Below, in pieces: positions 52,582 to 64,000 of a stretch of DNA of 64,000 nt (the first letter of the stretch is position 1; the number at the start of each line of letters is the position of its first letter). The DNA lies in assembly GCF_900103125.1 (NCBI RefSeq), contig NZ_FNJV01000006.1:62001-126000 (forward strand), read 5' to 3'. Below the pieces are notes generated by a model that saw nothing but the letters and a program-made list of their open reading frames with translations, did not search any database and was not told the origin of the DNA. The position numbers and the translations under genes were made by a program. This DNA is from Mucilaginibacter sp. OK268. Its GTDB lineage: Bacteria; Bacteroidota; Bacteroidia; Sphingobacteriales; Sphingobacteriaceae.

Positions 52582-55020
52582 CTACAGTTCTATCTTAATT
52601 TCCTTTGTGCCGGGATTTTTTTCCCAGTACCATTCGCGATATAAAAAGGTAAGATTGGCGTTTTTGTGAGGCATATCTATCACTCTTTGCTGCTGGTAAC
52701 CAATCCTGTTGGCCAGTGCACGCATAGCTCTGGATTCAACGGCCGCTTCGCCTATGCATTTACCAACCTCGGGCTGGGCAAACAGGTAATCTAAGGCTAC
52801 TTGTAAGGATTGATAGGCAAATTTTTTCTCCTTTTCTGCCGGGGCTACCAGTAAGTGGGTACCGTAATCTGTAGGCAGGCATTCGTAATAGGCACCAACC
52901 AGATCACGAGCAGGCCAGTAGGGTTCGAAGGTGAAGTTAGGCACACCGTTTACTTCACCAATAAAACTGTGGGTAGCATCGCCTGGGATGATGGTTCTGT
53001 AAAACAATTCCAAGCCGCGTATCGGGCCGTCCATTTTCCAAATAGGCTTGGCTTGTTCCTGGTTAAACCAGTCGTGCACCATTTCCAGGTCGCGGTCAAT
53101 ATCAAATGGGCGAATGCTCAGCGTTACATCTTCTTTCGGGAAATACCTGCTGTACACAATATCTTTCCGCTCTGGCTTGATGAGGTTTTTGCAAAAGAAA
53201 AACTTGTTCAACGGGTTTGGATAATCTACATAAACCGCCGGGTACTCTAACGAAACATTAGCCTCGTTCATGTTATATAAACTGGTCAACAGGTTAGCTT
53301 TCACGCTCCAGTTGCGACTGTTGATGATGTAGCTGACCAGGCCGGTTTCGTCCATAGCTTCCAGGCTTTTCAGCTCTTTATAAACAATATCCAGCAGGCG
53401 CTTTTCATCGGCCAGGCCGTTAACACCAAATGCGTTTACCACACCTAACAGGTTATTCACTATCAGGTAATAAGTATATTTAGGGGCGATGTATTCTTCG
53501 TCGATGATCGATTTGCTTTCCTCAGCAATGCCCGGGATGGCGGCCAAAATTTCATCAGCTTTACCCGTGCGAAAGAAAAATCCCTGATTATCCCTGAAAT
53601 AAAGCTTTGCCGGGAACAGGTTCTTGTCCAGCTCAACCATTACATTTTGCTGGTGGAACTCACAGGCCAGGCCATATTTATTCAGGATAGAAACCATAGG
53701 CCTGATGCAAATGTGCAGGTATTGTTTAAACCAGTCTTCGGCCACACGGCTTACCGTTTTGTTTGATTTTTGAGCGGCTGTTTTAATGATATTGGTGAGC
53801 CTTGATGGTTCGCCCAGAATACTATCCTGGCAAAGTGCGGCCAGCAGGGTTACATTTTTATGCTGCGCTTCGTTCTTAAACGGATTGCGACGGATGCTGA
53901 TATTAAAACCATTGATCACCTGACCGTTATTATCAGTAACCGCTATAAATGCCGGATCAACAATAAAGTCGATCTCCGGGAAATCCTTCTGTAGGTTTTG
54001 CCCCCATGGAGTTTTTAGCAAGCGCGAAATATCGTAACCACGGTGCAGCTCGGGGTACAGGTTAATGCGTTCAGAATTGGTGATCTTTACGTGTAAAGAG
54101 AATTTGAACATCCAATCACAAGCTTCATTATAAACCGTACGTACGGAGGATGTTGGTGTAAATTCCGCTCCCCAATTACCTAGGCTAAACAGTTTACCAT
54201 CCTGCTGTAAAGCTAAAACATCATCCAGTTGCAGCAAGTAATTAGCCTCCCATGGATGCATAGGTACCACGGTGAATGTGGGGTGCGTATTTAATAATTC
54301 CATCACCCGGGCATCGTTGGCAGCAAAGGTTAACAATTCATTTTTTAACTGAATCGATGGCAAAATATCGTCGGCAGTTTTTTGAATGACATGGCTGGCA
54401 TCTATCAGAAAATAATGCAGCTGGAAGCGCCCGGCTGTTTCGGGTGAATATTTAAACAGGTCATCGTCATTAAAACCTTGTTTCGATTTGGGCACCGGGT
54501 GCACGCTGTGACCTAAAATAAGTGACTGCTCGGCCTGGATAAAATCCATCTCAACGGCATTGGCATTAAGATCGTGTTTGATGAAATTTTCGAGGTATTT
54601 TTCTAGGTTTTCTATACTGTTCTGCAAACGATTTTGGGTGATTCCCGCTTCTATCTCGGGATATTGCTCCTGCGCGTATTGAACTATAAGGGCAATCAGA
54701 TCGGTAGGAGCCAGTTCTGTGATCTCATCTGTTTGCGGGTCGCGTTTCACAATCGGGAAATGAAAGATATGCCTGCCGCTTTCAGAGTAATAGTTCAGGG
54801 GAGTGTATACCTCCAGACCGATGGGAAAAAAATCAATACGGATATGAAGATCATGCCCGGTCGACCGAAAATGAGCGGCTAATGCTTCATCATATTTAGG
54901 GACACCCAGGTAACGGCTCCAATTGCTAAATTCACGCAGGTAACTGTTGAGCATGGCGGTGTAATTTACCTGTTCAGCCTCTTCCCTAAGGTTAATTAAA
55001 CTTAATGAATTCGTTTCCAT
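52582..55020 (-). CDS. IucA/IucC siderophore synthetase fused to an acetyltransferase
   Basis: This 812-residue protein joins two activities. Residues about 1-610 are an NIS synthetase of the IucA/IucC family, with HPVPKSKQGF, HPWEANYLL, SSVRTVYN and ACEFHQQNVMVEL, which condenses a carboxylate with an amine or hydroxamate using ATP. Residues about 630-812 are a GNAT acyltransferase of the AlcB/RhbD type (LSIRPFDIDRDLEMVHDWFN, TDYGTHLLVAPAEKEKKFA, RIGYQQQRVIDMPHKNANL), which acylates the hydroxylated amine. These are separate genes in many siderophore clusters. It overlaps the decarboxylase gene by 29 bases. Confidence 0.92.
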   Translation of the reverse strand: METNSLSLINLREEAEQVNYTAMLNSYLREFSNWSRYLGVPKYDEALAAHFRSTGHDLHIRIDFFPIGLEVYTPLNYYSESGRHIFHFPIVKRDPQTDEITELAPTDLIALIVQYAQEQYPEIEAGITQNRLQNSIENLEKYLENFIKHDLNANAVEMDFIQAEQSLILGHSVHPVPKSKQGFNDDDLFKYSPETAGRFQLHYFLIDASHVIQKTADDILPSIQLKNELLTFAANDARVMELLNTHPTFTVVPMHPWEANYLLQLDDVLALQQDGKLFSLGNWGAEFTPTSSVRTVYNEACDWMFKFSLHVKITNSERINLYPELHRGYDISRLLKTPWGQNLQKDFPEIDFIVDPAFIAVTDNNGQVINGFNISIRRNPFKNEAQHKNVTLLAALCQDSILGEPSRLTNIIKTAAQKSNKTVSRVAEDWFKQYLHICIRPMVSILNKYGLACEFHQQNVMVELDKNLFPAKLYFRDNQGFFFRTGKADEILAAIPGIAEESKSIIDEEYIAPKYTYYLIVNNLLGVVNAFGVNGLADEKRLLDIVYKELKSLEAMDETGLVSYIINSRNWSVKANLLTSLYNMNEANVSLEYPAVYVDYPNPLNKFFFCKNLIKPERKDIVYSRYFPKEDVTLSIRPFDIDRDLEMVHDWFNQEQAKPIWKMDGPIRGLELFYRTIIPGDATHSFIGEVNGVPNFTFEPYWPARDLVGAYYECLPTDYGTHLLVAPAEKEKKFAYQSLQVALDYLFAQPEVGKCIGEAAVESRAMRALANRIGYQQQRVIDMPHKNANLTFLYREWYWEKNPGTKEIKIEL

Positions 55021-56521
55021 GTTTTTTAATGTTTAATAGAATGTTTTTAATATGATCAGTAGTAGTTAGCGGATTTAGCAGGGTGAATTTGAGATAGAAT
55101 TCTCCGTGAACCTTGGTGCCGGCCACCAGTGCGTCGCCATGTTTTAAAAGCTGTGCTTTAATATATTGATTCATCTGAGTCAGGTTCGCAGTATGCAAAA
55201 CCGAAGGATTATACCTGAAAACCAATGCCGATAGGTCCGAATAATTCAGCAGGTCAAAATCGCGGTCTGTGCTGATGATATGCGCCACATTTTCGGCTGT
55301 TTCAATGATCTTTTCTATATAGCCGCCCAATTTTTCTTTACCCATCATGCGTAGGGTAAACCAAAGTTTAAGGGCATCAAAACGGCGTGTAGTTTGTATG
55401 GATTTATTTACCTGGTTTGGGATCTCGTCTGAGTGCTGATCCTTAGGGTTCAGGTAATCTGCATAGTGAGTTATCAATCCAAAATACCGTTTGTGATTTA
55501 CCAAAAATGCGCTGCTGCTAACCGGCTGGAAAAAGGCTTTATGGTAATCAGTTGTAACAGAATTAGCCAGTTCGATCCCATTTAACAAATACCGGTGTTT
55601 GTTGCTGAGCAATAAACCGCAGCCATAAGCGGCATCGACATGATACCAGAGTTTGTATTTGGCGGCAATATGACCTATGGCTTCCAGCGGATCGAGGTTA
55701 CCAAAATCGGTTGTGCCGGCTGTAGCTACAACGGCTATGGGTATGTTACCCTGTTTTAACTCACGTTGTATGGCATCTTCCAGCAAAACAGTATTCATCC
55801 GGAAGGTACGATCGGCTTTTACCTTAACTACGGCCTTTTCGCCCAGGCCCAGTATCGCAGCGTTTTTCTGGATGCTGAAATGCCCTGCTTCTGACACAAA
55901 GATCCGGAAACGGGAAGCTTCTGGCGGCAATCCGTTTTGTTTGATATTGTGTTTCAGGTATTCTACCGAATAGTGATCACGGGCCAATAGCAAGCCCATC
56001 ATATTACTTTGCGAACCTCCGCTGGTAAACACGCCATCGGCATTTTTATCAAACCCGATTTCGTTGCAGGTCCACTCGATCATTTTCTGCTCTATCAGCG
56101 TACCTCCGGCACTCTGATCCCAGGTATCTAATGAGGAGTTGATGGCGCTGATCAATACTTCGGCAGCTATAGCCGGTATTACCACCGGGCAATTTAAGTG
56201 CGCTACATATTTTGGATGATGAAAGGTAACCGCGTGTTTGGTGTATAACGTTTCTACCTCGTTTATCAGGCTTTCATAATCGGTCAGGGGAGTGCTGAGG
56301 TCGACCGATTCAAACTGCGGGCGTAATTGGGCCGCTGTTACGCCGCTGAAAGGTTTTTTATTATCATGCAAAAAGTTAACTACCGACTGGCTGGCAAGGC
56401 TCATCACTTTGAGGTATTCCTTGGATGAGCCTTCGTAAAATATATCTTCAAAAGAGGTACCGGTGCTTAAGGCTTCTAATAGGGCCTCATCCTGATTTGG
56501 GGTATTGGATTGTGTTATCAT
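54992..56521 (-). CDS. PLP-dependent group II decarboxylase for siderophore diamine
   Basis: This 509-residue enzyme decarboxylates an amino acid, probably lysine, ornithine or diaminobutyrate, to supply the diamine backbone. PLP-binding features are VFTSGGSQSNMMGLLLAR, WYHVDAAYGCGLLLS and the lysine in TTDYHKAFFQP. The N-terminal helical region and the length fit the glutamate/diaminobutyrate decarboxylase group. It is first in the operon with the fused synthetase and the monooxygenase. The exact substrate is not fixed by the visible motifs. Confidence 0.9.
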   Translation of the reverse strand: MITQSNTPNQDEALLEALSTGTSFEDIFYEGSSKEYLKVMSLASQSVVNFLHDNKKPFSGVTAAQLRPQFESVDLSTPLTDYESLINEVETLYTKHAVTFHHPKYVAHLNCPVVIPAIAAEVLISAINSSLDTWDQSAGGTLIEQKMIEWTCNEIGFDKNADGVFTSGGSQSNMMGLLLARDHYSVEYLKHNIKQNGLPPEASRFRIFVSEAGHFSIQKNAAILGLGEKAVVKVKADRTFRMNTVLLEDAIQRELKQGNIPIAVVATAGTTDFGNLDPLEAIGHIAAKYKLWYHVDAAYGCGLLLSNKHRYLLNGIELANSVTTDYHKAFFQPVSSSAFLVNHKRYFGLITHYADYLNPKDQHSDEIPNQVNKSIQTTRRFDALKLWFTLRMMGKEKLGGYIEKIIETAENVAHIISTDRDFDLLNYSDLSALVFRYNPSVLHTANLTQMNQYIKAQLLKHGDALVAGTKVHGEFYLKFTLLNPLTTTDHIKNILLNIKKHGNEFIKFN

Positions 56522-56606
56522 AGGTAATGAATAAAGAGTTAAACAATACGGATAAATGATAAGGGGTTATCCCCGGTAATGGCTAGCCCTCCGGGGATAA
56601 CTGGTT

Positions 56607-59201
56607 TTAATAACTGATGGTATAGGTTAAAGAAAATGTTCTGCCGCGACCGTAGTACTGGTACAGTTTGGCCGGGGCACCGTAAAATAGAACAGAGCGC
56701 TGTCCCCAGAAGGTCAGGTACTGCTTATCCCAAAGGTTTTGGATACCGGCAGATAGCGTGCCTAGTGGTAATTTCACGTTACCCACGAGGTCAAATGTGG
56801 TAAAGCCCTTCAATTCCAGGTTTTGGTAATCTTTCAGGTCAAGCGAGCGCACTGCTTGTAACCTCACCGAAAAATCCTGACTTTGCCAGCCCGCAAAACT
56901 CACAAATTTGGACGGATTGGTAGAGATGATGGAGTTGCGCTGATAACCTTTATCGGGCGTTTTGATATCCGAAATAATAAACTGACCGGAAACGCCCACT
57001 ATTAAACCTTTTGGCTGCTGGCTGTAGCTGAGTTCGCCTTCAAAACCGTAGTTGCGTACCTTTTGATCAGTAACAGATATGGTAAAATTACTGGTGTTGA
57101 TGAGGATTGCTTTGTCTGACACGGAATAAAACCCTGCTATTTGTCCTTTAAAGCCGCTCTCATCGCTTAATCTGCCGCCAAGTTCATATTGATTGGTTTT
57201 GATACCACTTAATGGCGCGTCTTTTACGTTGATGCTGTTAACCAGTTTCCAGTTATCCCCATCGCGTACATAAGAGCCGGTTCCGTAATATTTGGTTGGA
57301 TCAGGCACCGAAAAGCCTTGTGAGTAATTTGCCCATATCTGCGCCTTATTGCTGAACTTGTAAATCAAACTGCCGTTGAACAAAGTTACATTATAGTCGT
57401 TTTTACCTCCCGGGATTTTAGCTGCCGAGGTACCTACACCATAGTTTACAGATACCTGTTGCTGAAAGCGAACAAAATCATCTACGGTTACATCCATATG
57501 CTGCTGGCGTATCCCTCCGGAAAGCGTAAGCTTATTCATAATTTCCCAGCTGGCCTGCGCAAAGCCCGATATGCCCAGGATACGGTTACCCGGATAACGT
57601 TCCAATGTACTGGCCGTTTTATTGATCAGTCCACCAGAGCTATAGCTTAAGTTGGTATCAAAGAAGGCTTGCGTTCCTACAAATTTTTCATGATCGAGAT
57701 CGGCACCATAGGTTAGTTTTACTTTATCCCACTGTTTGGCTAAAACTGCCTTAAAGCCATATACATCAGTATTTTGGCGCGACGCTGCCAGTGGTAAGGG
57801 TTTTACATTACCTGGCGCAACAGTAAGATCGCGAGACTGAACAATACCTTCAGGAAAAGAAGGGCTGAAATCTAATTTTTCAGACCTAACAAAAGCCTGG
57901 AACTGAAAGCTCTGACCACCCAATATATTGCCAATACGGTACTGGCCGTTAATAAAAATGCGTTTACTGCGCGGCACCACATCGGCATCAAAGCCCTTGC
58001 GTACATCCAGCAATGAAGGATCGGGAGCTATACCATTATTTGCATTAGCCGGTAGCGCACCTGCCAGGTTATTCCCTAAAAATAAGCCATGGTCGCTGTT
58101 GTATTTGGAGTTGTAGTATTGCGCATCCAAACTAATACTTTGGTTGTGTTTGAGTTTAAAATCGACATTACCAAACAGATCGATACTGCGGTTATATTGG
58201 AGGTCGCCTTGTTTGGTGTCGATAATAATTTGATGACCATCGCCATCATAAGCAGCGCCATTTTGCTGATAAGCAAAGCCTAAACGACCCTTTACAAAGC
58301 TATTACCACCAGCGATAGACTGCGCTACGCGCAGATCATGGTCATCGCCATGACCTAAGCCACTGCGCCCGCCTACTTCAGTTTGGAAAGCCAGTTTCTC
58401 CGACGTTGATTTTTTGGTTACAATATTGATGATACCACCGGTAGCGTCCCCGCCATAAACCGAGCTCGCGCCGGATAACACTTCGATCTTCTCGATATTG
58501 AATGGATCGATAGCATCAAACTGGCGACTGGTGTTACGGGTGCTATTGATAGATACCCCATCAATCATCACCAGGATATTTCGCCCACGAATGTTTTGCG
58601 CGTAATTGGAACGTCCCTGGTTACCGATATCGAGCCCTGGGATCAGTATGCCCAATGCTTCTTTAAGAGGTACGCCGGCTTTGATCTGGGACTGCAGTTT
58701 GGCACTGTCAATAACCCAAACAGTTCCGGGTATTTCGCTGATGTGCTGGGGTGAGCGGGACGAAACCACCACCACCTCGTTCAGGTTATTATTTAAATTG
58801 ATAGAAGTTACCGGCTTGTTATCGGTTGTTTGAATGGTGATCACATTGCCCTGCACCTTTAATTTAAGGTTAGCGCCCATCAGGTCATGTAATATTTTTT
58901 TGATAGGCTGATGAGTGGCATCTACATTCACTATCTTATTAGCATCTAGCCGGGTATTGCTATAGGAAATACTTACGGATGCTTTATCACCAATGGCCAG
59001 CAGCGCATCAGCCAAAGTAATATTGCTTAATTTGATGGTTAAGGGTTTATCAAGTACATCCTGCTGCGCAAATAAATGTGTGGTGTTGAGAAGTGTTAAA
59101 ACAATAACAATTAACACTTTAGGAGCAATATTTAGCTGTTTAACGGTAAAGCCTGAAGAATATTTAGTTAAATTTTTGAGGTAAGTATGTACCTGTTTCA
59201 T
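56607..59201 (-). CDS. TonB-dependent siderophore receptor with signalling domain
   Basis: This 864-residue outer membrane receptor has an N-terminal signal segment, a secretin/TonB short N-terminal (STN) domain (about 45-115, ITLADALLAIGDKASVSISYS), a plug (VWVIDSAKLQSQIKAGVPLKEALG to GGIINIVTKKST) and a barrel ending RTFSLTYTISY. The STN domain is the feature that lets FecA-type receptors signal through an anti-sigma factor. FecR and ECF sigma genes lie directly upstream on the same strand. It most likely imports the siderophore made by the neighbouring operon. Confidence 0.94.
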   Translation of the reverse strand: MKQVHTYLKNLTKYSSGFTVKQLNIAPKVLIVIVLTLLNTTHLFAQQDVLDKPLTIKLSNITLADALLAIGDKASVSISYSNTRLDANKIVNVDATHQPIKKILHDLMGANLKLKVQGNVITIQTTDNKPVTSINLNNNLNEVVVVSSRSPQHISEIPGTVWVIDSAKLQSQIKAGVPLKEALGILIPGLDIGNQGRSNYAQNIRGRNILVMIDGVSINSTRNTSRQFDAIDPFNIEKIEVLSGASSVYGGDATGGIINIVTKKSTSEKLAFQTEVGGRSGLGHGDDHDLRVAQSIAGGNSFVKGRLGFAYQQNGAAYDGDGHQIIIDTKQGDLQYNRSIDLFGNVDFKLKHNQSISLDAQYYNSKYNSDHGLFLGNNLAGALPANANNGIAPDPSLLDVRKGFDADVVPRSKRIFINGQYRIGNILGGQSFQFQAFVRSEKLDFSPSFPEGIVQSRDLTVAPGNVKPLPLAASRQNTDVYGFKAVLAKQWDKVKLTYGADLDHEKFVGTQAFFDTNLSYSSGGLINKTASTLERYPGNRILGISGFAQASWEIMNKLTLSGGIRQQHMDVTVDDFVRFQQQVSVNYGVGTSAAKIPGGKNDYNVTLFNGSLIYKFSNKAQIWANYSQGFSVPDPTKYYGTGSYVRDGDNWKLVNSINVKDAPLSGIKTNQYELGGRLSDESGFKGQIAGFYSVSDKAILINTSNFTISVTDQKVRNYGFEGELSYSQQPKGLIVGVSGQFIISDIKTPDKGYQRNSIISTNPSKFVSFAGWQSQDFSVRLQAVRSLDLKDYQNLELKGFTTFDLVGNVKLPLGTLSAGIQNLWDKQYLTFWGQRSVLFYGAPAKLYQYYGRGRTFSLTYTISY

Positions 59202-59327
59202 ATTTTCGTTTAAATGTTTAATTAATTAGGTATTAGTTGAGCAAATCCCGATGTTGTAGTTTGGCGATGAAGCATCGGGAATTTTTGTTTCTATATTTTT
59301 CTACATGGCATCAGTATTTGCTTCTGA

Positions 59328-60284
59328 TTAATAAATGGTTACGATGTTTCCGGCTATTTTATAATGAAGGCCTATGGCAAATTCGAGGCTGTTGAGTACG
59401 GTTTTTATATCAGGATTGTTAAACCGTCCGGTATAACGTTCGTTTCTTAGTAAGCGATTATCAATAAGCACCTCTACGTCATACCAGCGTTCCAGCGTTG
59501 ATGCTATGTCACTCAATTTCTGATCTTTAAATTGCAGCTGATTATTACGCCAGCTGTAATAAGCAGCTGCATATACGGTTTGCTGCTTTAATGACTGATC
59601 GGCACCATATACACCTTGCTGGTTAGCCGTAAGAATTAAAGAAGCCTTTTTGATTTTTGGTGAAAACATGACGCGCCCTTCTTCAACCACCACATCGGTT
59701 TTGTTTTCCTCGGGATAGGCCCTAAGATTAAAATGAGTTCCTAAAACCCGTACAACCACTTGTTTGCTATTGATTGAAAACGGGCGTTTTTTGTCTTTAG
59801 CCACAGTAAAAAAAGCTTCGCCTTCAAATTCCACAACTCTTGATGTATCTGTAAATTTTTCGGGATACCGTAGTTTGCTATCCGAGTTTAGCTGGATAAT
59901 TGTTCCATCGGGCAGGGTGCAGGTGGCCTTTCTTCCTTTAGGGACTTTTACTTCGTGGTAACTAATAGTGGCACTGCCTTTCTCCTGATAGTTTCCGGAT
60001 ACATGATAAATATAGAAGGCCAAACCCGTGATCAAAACAATGCTTGCAGCTACCTTGACCAGCCAAGCCCAGTTTGTTTTGGGAGGTTTATCCTCAATGA
60101 ATACCCGATCTGAGAGCTCTGCCCATGTTTTATCCTCTATGCCTTGTATGTCAACAGGAGGAGAGATGGTAAAATCACTTTCTGCTATCTTTTGCAGCCA
60201 TTGTTTAATTGCAAACTGCTCCTCAGTGCTGCATTTGCCCTGGTGATACCGTTCCAGTAATTCCTGTGTTATTTCTATTTTCAT
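59328..60284 (-). CDS. FecR-family anti-sigma factor
   Basis: This 318-residue protein has a cytoplasmic sigma-binding N-terminus (about 1-85), one membrane helix (WLVKVAASIVLITGLAFYIY), a periplasmic FecR domain (YHEVKVPKGRKATCTLPDGTIIQLNSDSKLRYPEKF) and a C-terminal DUF4974 domain (DIASTLERWYDVEV, RYTGRFNNPDIKTVLNSLEF). It receives the signal from the loaded TonB receptor and frees the ECF sigma factor. It lies between the receptor and sigma genes, the standard order. Confidence 0.95.
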   Translation of the reverse strand: MKIEITQELLERYHQGKCSTEEQFAIKQWLQKIAESDFTISPPVDIQGIEDKTWAELSDRVFIEDKPPKTNWAWLVKVAASIVLITGLAFYIYHVSGNYQEKGSATISYHEVKVPKGRKATCTLPDGTIIQLNSDSKLRYPEKFTDTSRVVEFEGEAFFTVAKDKKRPFSINSKQVVVRVLGTHFNLRAYPEENKTDVVVEEGRVMFSPKIKKASLILTANQQGVYGADQSLKQQTVYAAAYYSWRNNQLQFKDQKLSDIASTLERWYDVEVLIDNRLLRNERYTGRFNNPDIKTVLNSLEFAIGLHYKIAGNIVTIY

Positions 60285-60441
60285 TTAATTAAATGCAAGC
60301 TACGTGTTGCATTCATTAACATAGCTGATTAATTCTTTATTTTTCCTAAGACTAATTCTAAATAATAACTAAGTGGCAGATATTCAGGTAGAAAAATTTA
60401 GTTGGCTGAGATAAGAAGATAATATGAGGGTTTGGGTTTAT

Positions 60442-60978
60442 TTAGTCAATAGCTAAATTGTCCCTGAGAAAGCTCAGTGCTTTATAGAGATGATATTCAA
60501 CGGTTTTTTCTGATATAAGCAAAGCCGAAGCTATTGACTTTTTATCCAATCCTTGCTGTTGACTTAAACGGTAAATCTCCTGCGACTTATAGGGAAGCCT
60601 GTTGATCAGGTTGTTGATAGTTTTGTATAGTTCATTATAGTTTAGTGTATCTTCCGTGCAGGTTCCTTCGGTTGACTGATTTTGAATAACATTTTGCAGG
60701 TGTTTTTGCCGGTTGGATGTGGTACGGCAATATTCAAATACTTCGAGCTTTGCCGATCTGAAAATGTATTGTTCAATTGATGCATTTATCTGGAGTGTGT
60801 TTCTTCGTTTCCATAATGATTCAAATATATCCTGTGAAAGTTCTGCCGCGATATCTTCATCTCTCAAAATATTATAACAGATAGCAAAAACTTTTTTCCA
60901 ATACATGCGATATAATTGCTGAAAGGATTGCTCAGTTAAGTGAAAAACTACTTGGGGGTATTTGTTATTGCCTGACAC
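60442..60978 (-). CDS. FecI-like ECF sigma-70 factor
   Basis: This 178-residue sigma factor has region 2 (FQQLYRMYWKKVFAICYNIL, then AAELSQDIFESLWKRR) and region 4 (LPYKSQEIYRLSQQQGLDKKSIA, then SEKTVEYHLYKAL). These are the only conserved parts of ECF factors. With FecR and the STN-containing receptor it forms a complete cell-surface signalling set that would activate the receptor and perhaps the siderophore genes. It is transcribed away from katG. Confidence 0.94.
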   Translation of the reverse strand: MSGNNKYPQVVFHLTEQSFQQLYRMYWKKVFAICYNILRDEDIAAELSQDIFESLWKRRNTLQINASIEQYIFRSAKLEVFEYCRTTSNRQKHLQNVIQNQSTEGTCTEDTLNYNELYKTINNLINRLPYKSQEIYRLSQQQGLDKKSIASALLISEKTVEYHLYKALSFLRDNLAID

Positions 60979-61441
60979 TGGAAGCTAATTTGGGACAAAT
61001 ATAGGCAACTATTTAGAATCAGTATAAATAAAAATAACTAAATATAATGTTAGATTGAAAATTTGGCTTTACTACGTTCCATTAGTACATCCTGATTCCA
61101 AATAATATCGACTAATGAATTTCCAATATCGAAATCATTATTCAACATATTACATTAAATACTTAGCTCTGAGTGGGTTTCCATGTAAACACGTTATATG
61201 ATGATAAATTAATTTAACTTGTTTATTATCAATAAAATATCTCAATGTTAATCATGGGTTGTGTAAACCATGTAAACCATCTTTTATAGCAAAATGGCCC
61301 GCTTGTTTAGGGATTATGCTTAAACACTTAATAAATTTTAACTATTGGATATAGAATTAATCGATTGTGATTGTGTTCTTTAATGTCCTAATTTTATACC
61401 ACTGTACAATCAGTAAGAGTTCAATACATAAACTTATAAAT
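60979..61441. other. Divergent intergenic region between ECF sigma and katG
   Basis: No gene is supported here. The AT-rich DNA should contain the divergent promoters of the sigma factor gene and katG. It carries a second copy of the GTAAACC-type repeat (61173-61278). In-frame codons before katG (from a GTG at 61367) do not look like protein. Confidence 0.6.
61173..61278. repeat. GTAAACC-type repeat, copy 2
   Basis: TGGGTTTCCATGTAAACA lies at about 61174-61191 and GTGTAAACCATGTAAACC at 61261-61278, separated by about 70 AT-rich bases. The latter is the exact reverse complement of 2142-2159. The arrangement mirrors the copy at 2.1 kb in the opposite orientation. Confidence 0.65.
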
Positions 61442-63709
<2,268 letters not shown>

Positions 63710-63794
63710 ATTAGTTTGATGTAAATCACCTTATGTTTTTTCTTTTGATCCGTTAATGGATCAGACAGATGGACAAAGATTATGTGGTTATTCT

Positions 63795-63823
63795 AAAAAG
63801 GCACCGTATCACGGTGCCTTTTT
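63795..63823. terminator. Strong bidirectional terminator after katG
   Basis: The 13-base arms 63795-63807 and 63811-63823 (AAAAAGGCACCGT and ACGGTGCCTTTTT) are exact complements around ATC, with A and T runs at either side. It ends katG and could serve an opposing gene. Between it and the window edge both strands have short open frames, but no gene can be supported. Confidence 0.93.
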
Positions 63824-64000
63824 TATTGATCTGAAGAGCACCTGATTGAATTATCGCCATATTGGTCAGAGAAATTGGCTACTCTTTTATTGAAAAATGA
63901 TGGCTCAGCTATGAAGATCACGGCATTGCATAGAATAGTCAAATACATCAAACCAGATATTTATTTGAAAAAACATATTGCCATCAAGATTACTTATCTG

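Noticed and set aside
61367..61441. GTG start extending katG by 25 codons
   Set aside because: The extension does not resemble other catalase-peroxidases, whose N-termini align with the ATG at 61442.
63824..64000. Open frames running off the right edge on both strands
   Set aside because: Both strands are open for only 30-57 codons with no recognisable motif; the strand cannot be decided.

Overview
The window looks like chromosomal DNA from a Bacteroidota bacterium of the Sphingobacteriaceae type (Mucilaginibacter or Pedobacter-like; inferred from gene content, not tested). The signs are TonB-dependent receptors with FecI/FecR-type regulators, TlpA-like redoxins, a DUF4397 lipoprotein, Bacteroidota-type Rhs proteins, promoter-like TAnnTTTG boxes, starts without clear Shine-Dalgarno sequences, and many long palindromic dispersed repeats between genes.

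Layout. 1-13.3 kb is ordinary chromosome: a two-component pair (kinase cut by the window edge), a methyltransferase/UbiA pair, a metallophosphoesterase, a MoxR-like ATPase plus VWA protein with a small VOC gene between them, a PfkB sugar kinase, an NTF2-like protein, a cupin-like protein, a fasciclin protein and hemW. From about 13.3 to 32.0 kb lies an integrated mobilizable element. It is bounded by a direct repeat of 11 bases (one copy is the first codons of hemW) with repeated GTTAC-type motifs just inside each end. Its mobility genes (tyrosine recombinase, primase-like, relaxase and accessory genes, zeta-like toxin, IS1182-type remnant) are nearly all broken by frameshifts, a nonsense codon or an 8-base tandem duplication. 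Its cargo, a two-gene Rhs system ending in an HNH-like toxin domain with a DUF4262 neighbour as likely immunity protein, is intact.

32.2-38.8 kb carries an M60 peptidase, a cation/proton antiporter, and a sulfur cluster on the minus strand: serine acetyltransferase, a cysteine desulfurase with a long disordered N-terminus, and a Family 2A encapsulin shell. Divergent from it, 38.8-40.0 kb is the most interesting stretch: a canonical SAM-I (S-box) riboswitch followed by an 18-codon ORF ending in four cysteine codons, a second tiny Cys-containing ORF, then a diverged S-box-like structure with compensatory stem changes that ends five bases before a third tiny Cys-Cys ORF. Both transcription units begin beside the same TAAATCTATA half-site palindrome. 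I read this as a layered SAM/cysteine-sensing leader for the downstream secreted thioredoxin-like paralogues, opposite an encapsulated cysteine desulfurase.

40.0-49.4 kb holds the two TlpA-like paralogues, YceI, a di-haem cytochrome c peroxidase, a TonB-dependent receptor, a DUF4397 lipoprotein, a truncated and a full superoxide dismutase. 49.6-61.0 kb is a MATE transporter and a hydroxamate-siderophore locus (decarboxylase, IucA/IucC-acetyltransferase fusion, N-monooxygenase) beside its own TonB receptor, FecR and ECF sigma factor. The window ends with katG and a strong terminator. The right half is thus dominated by sulfur, iron and peroxide handling.
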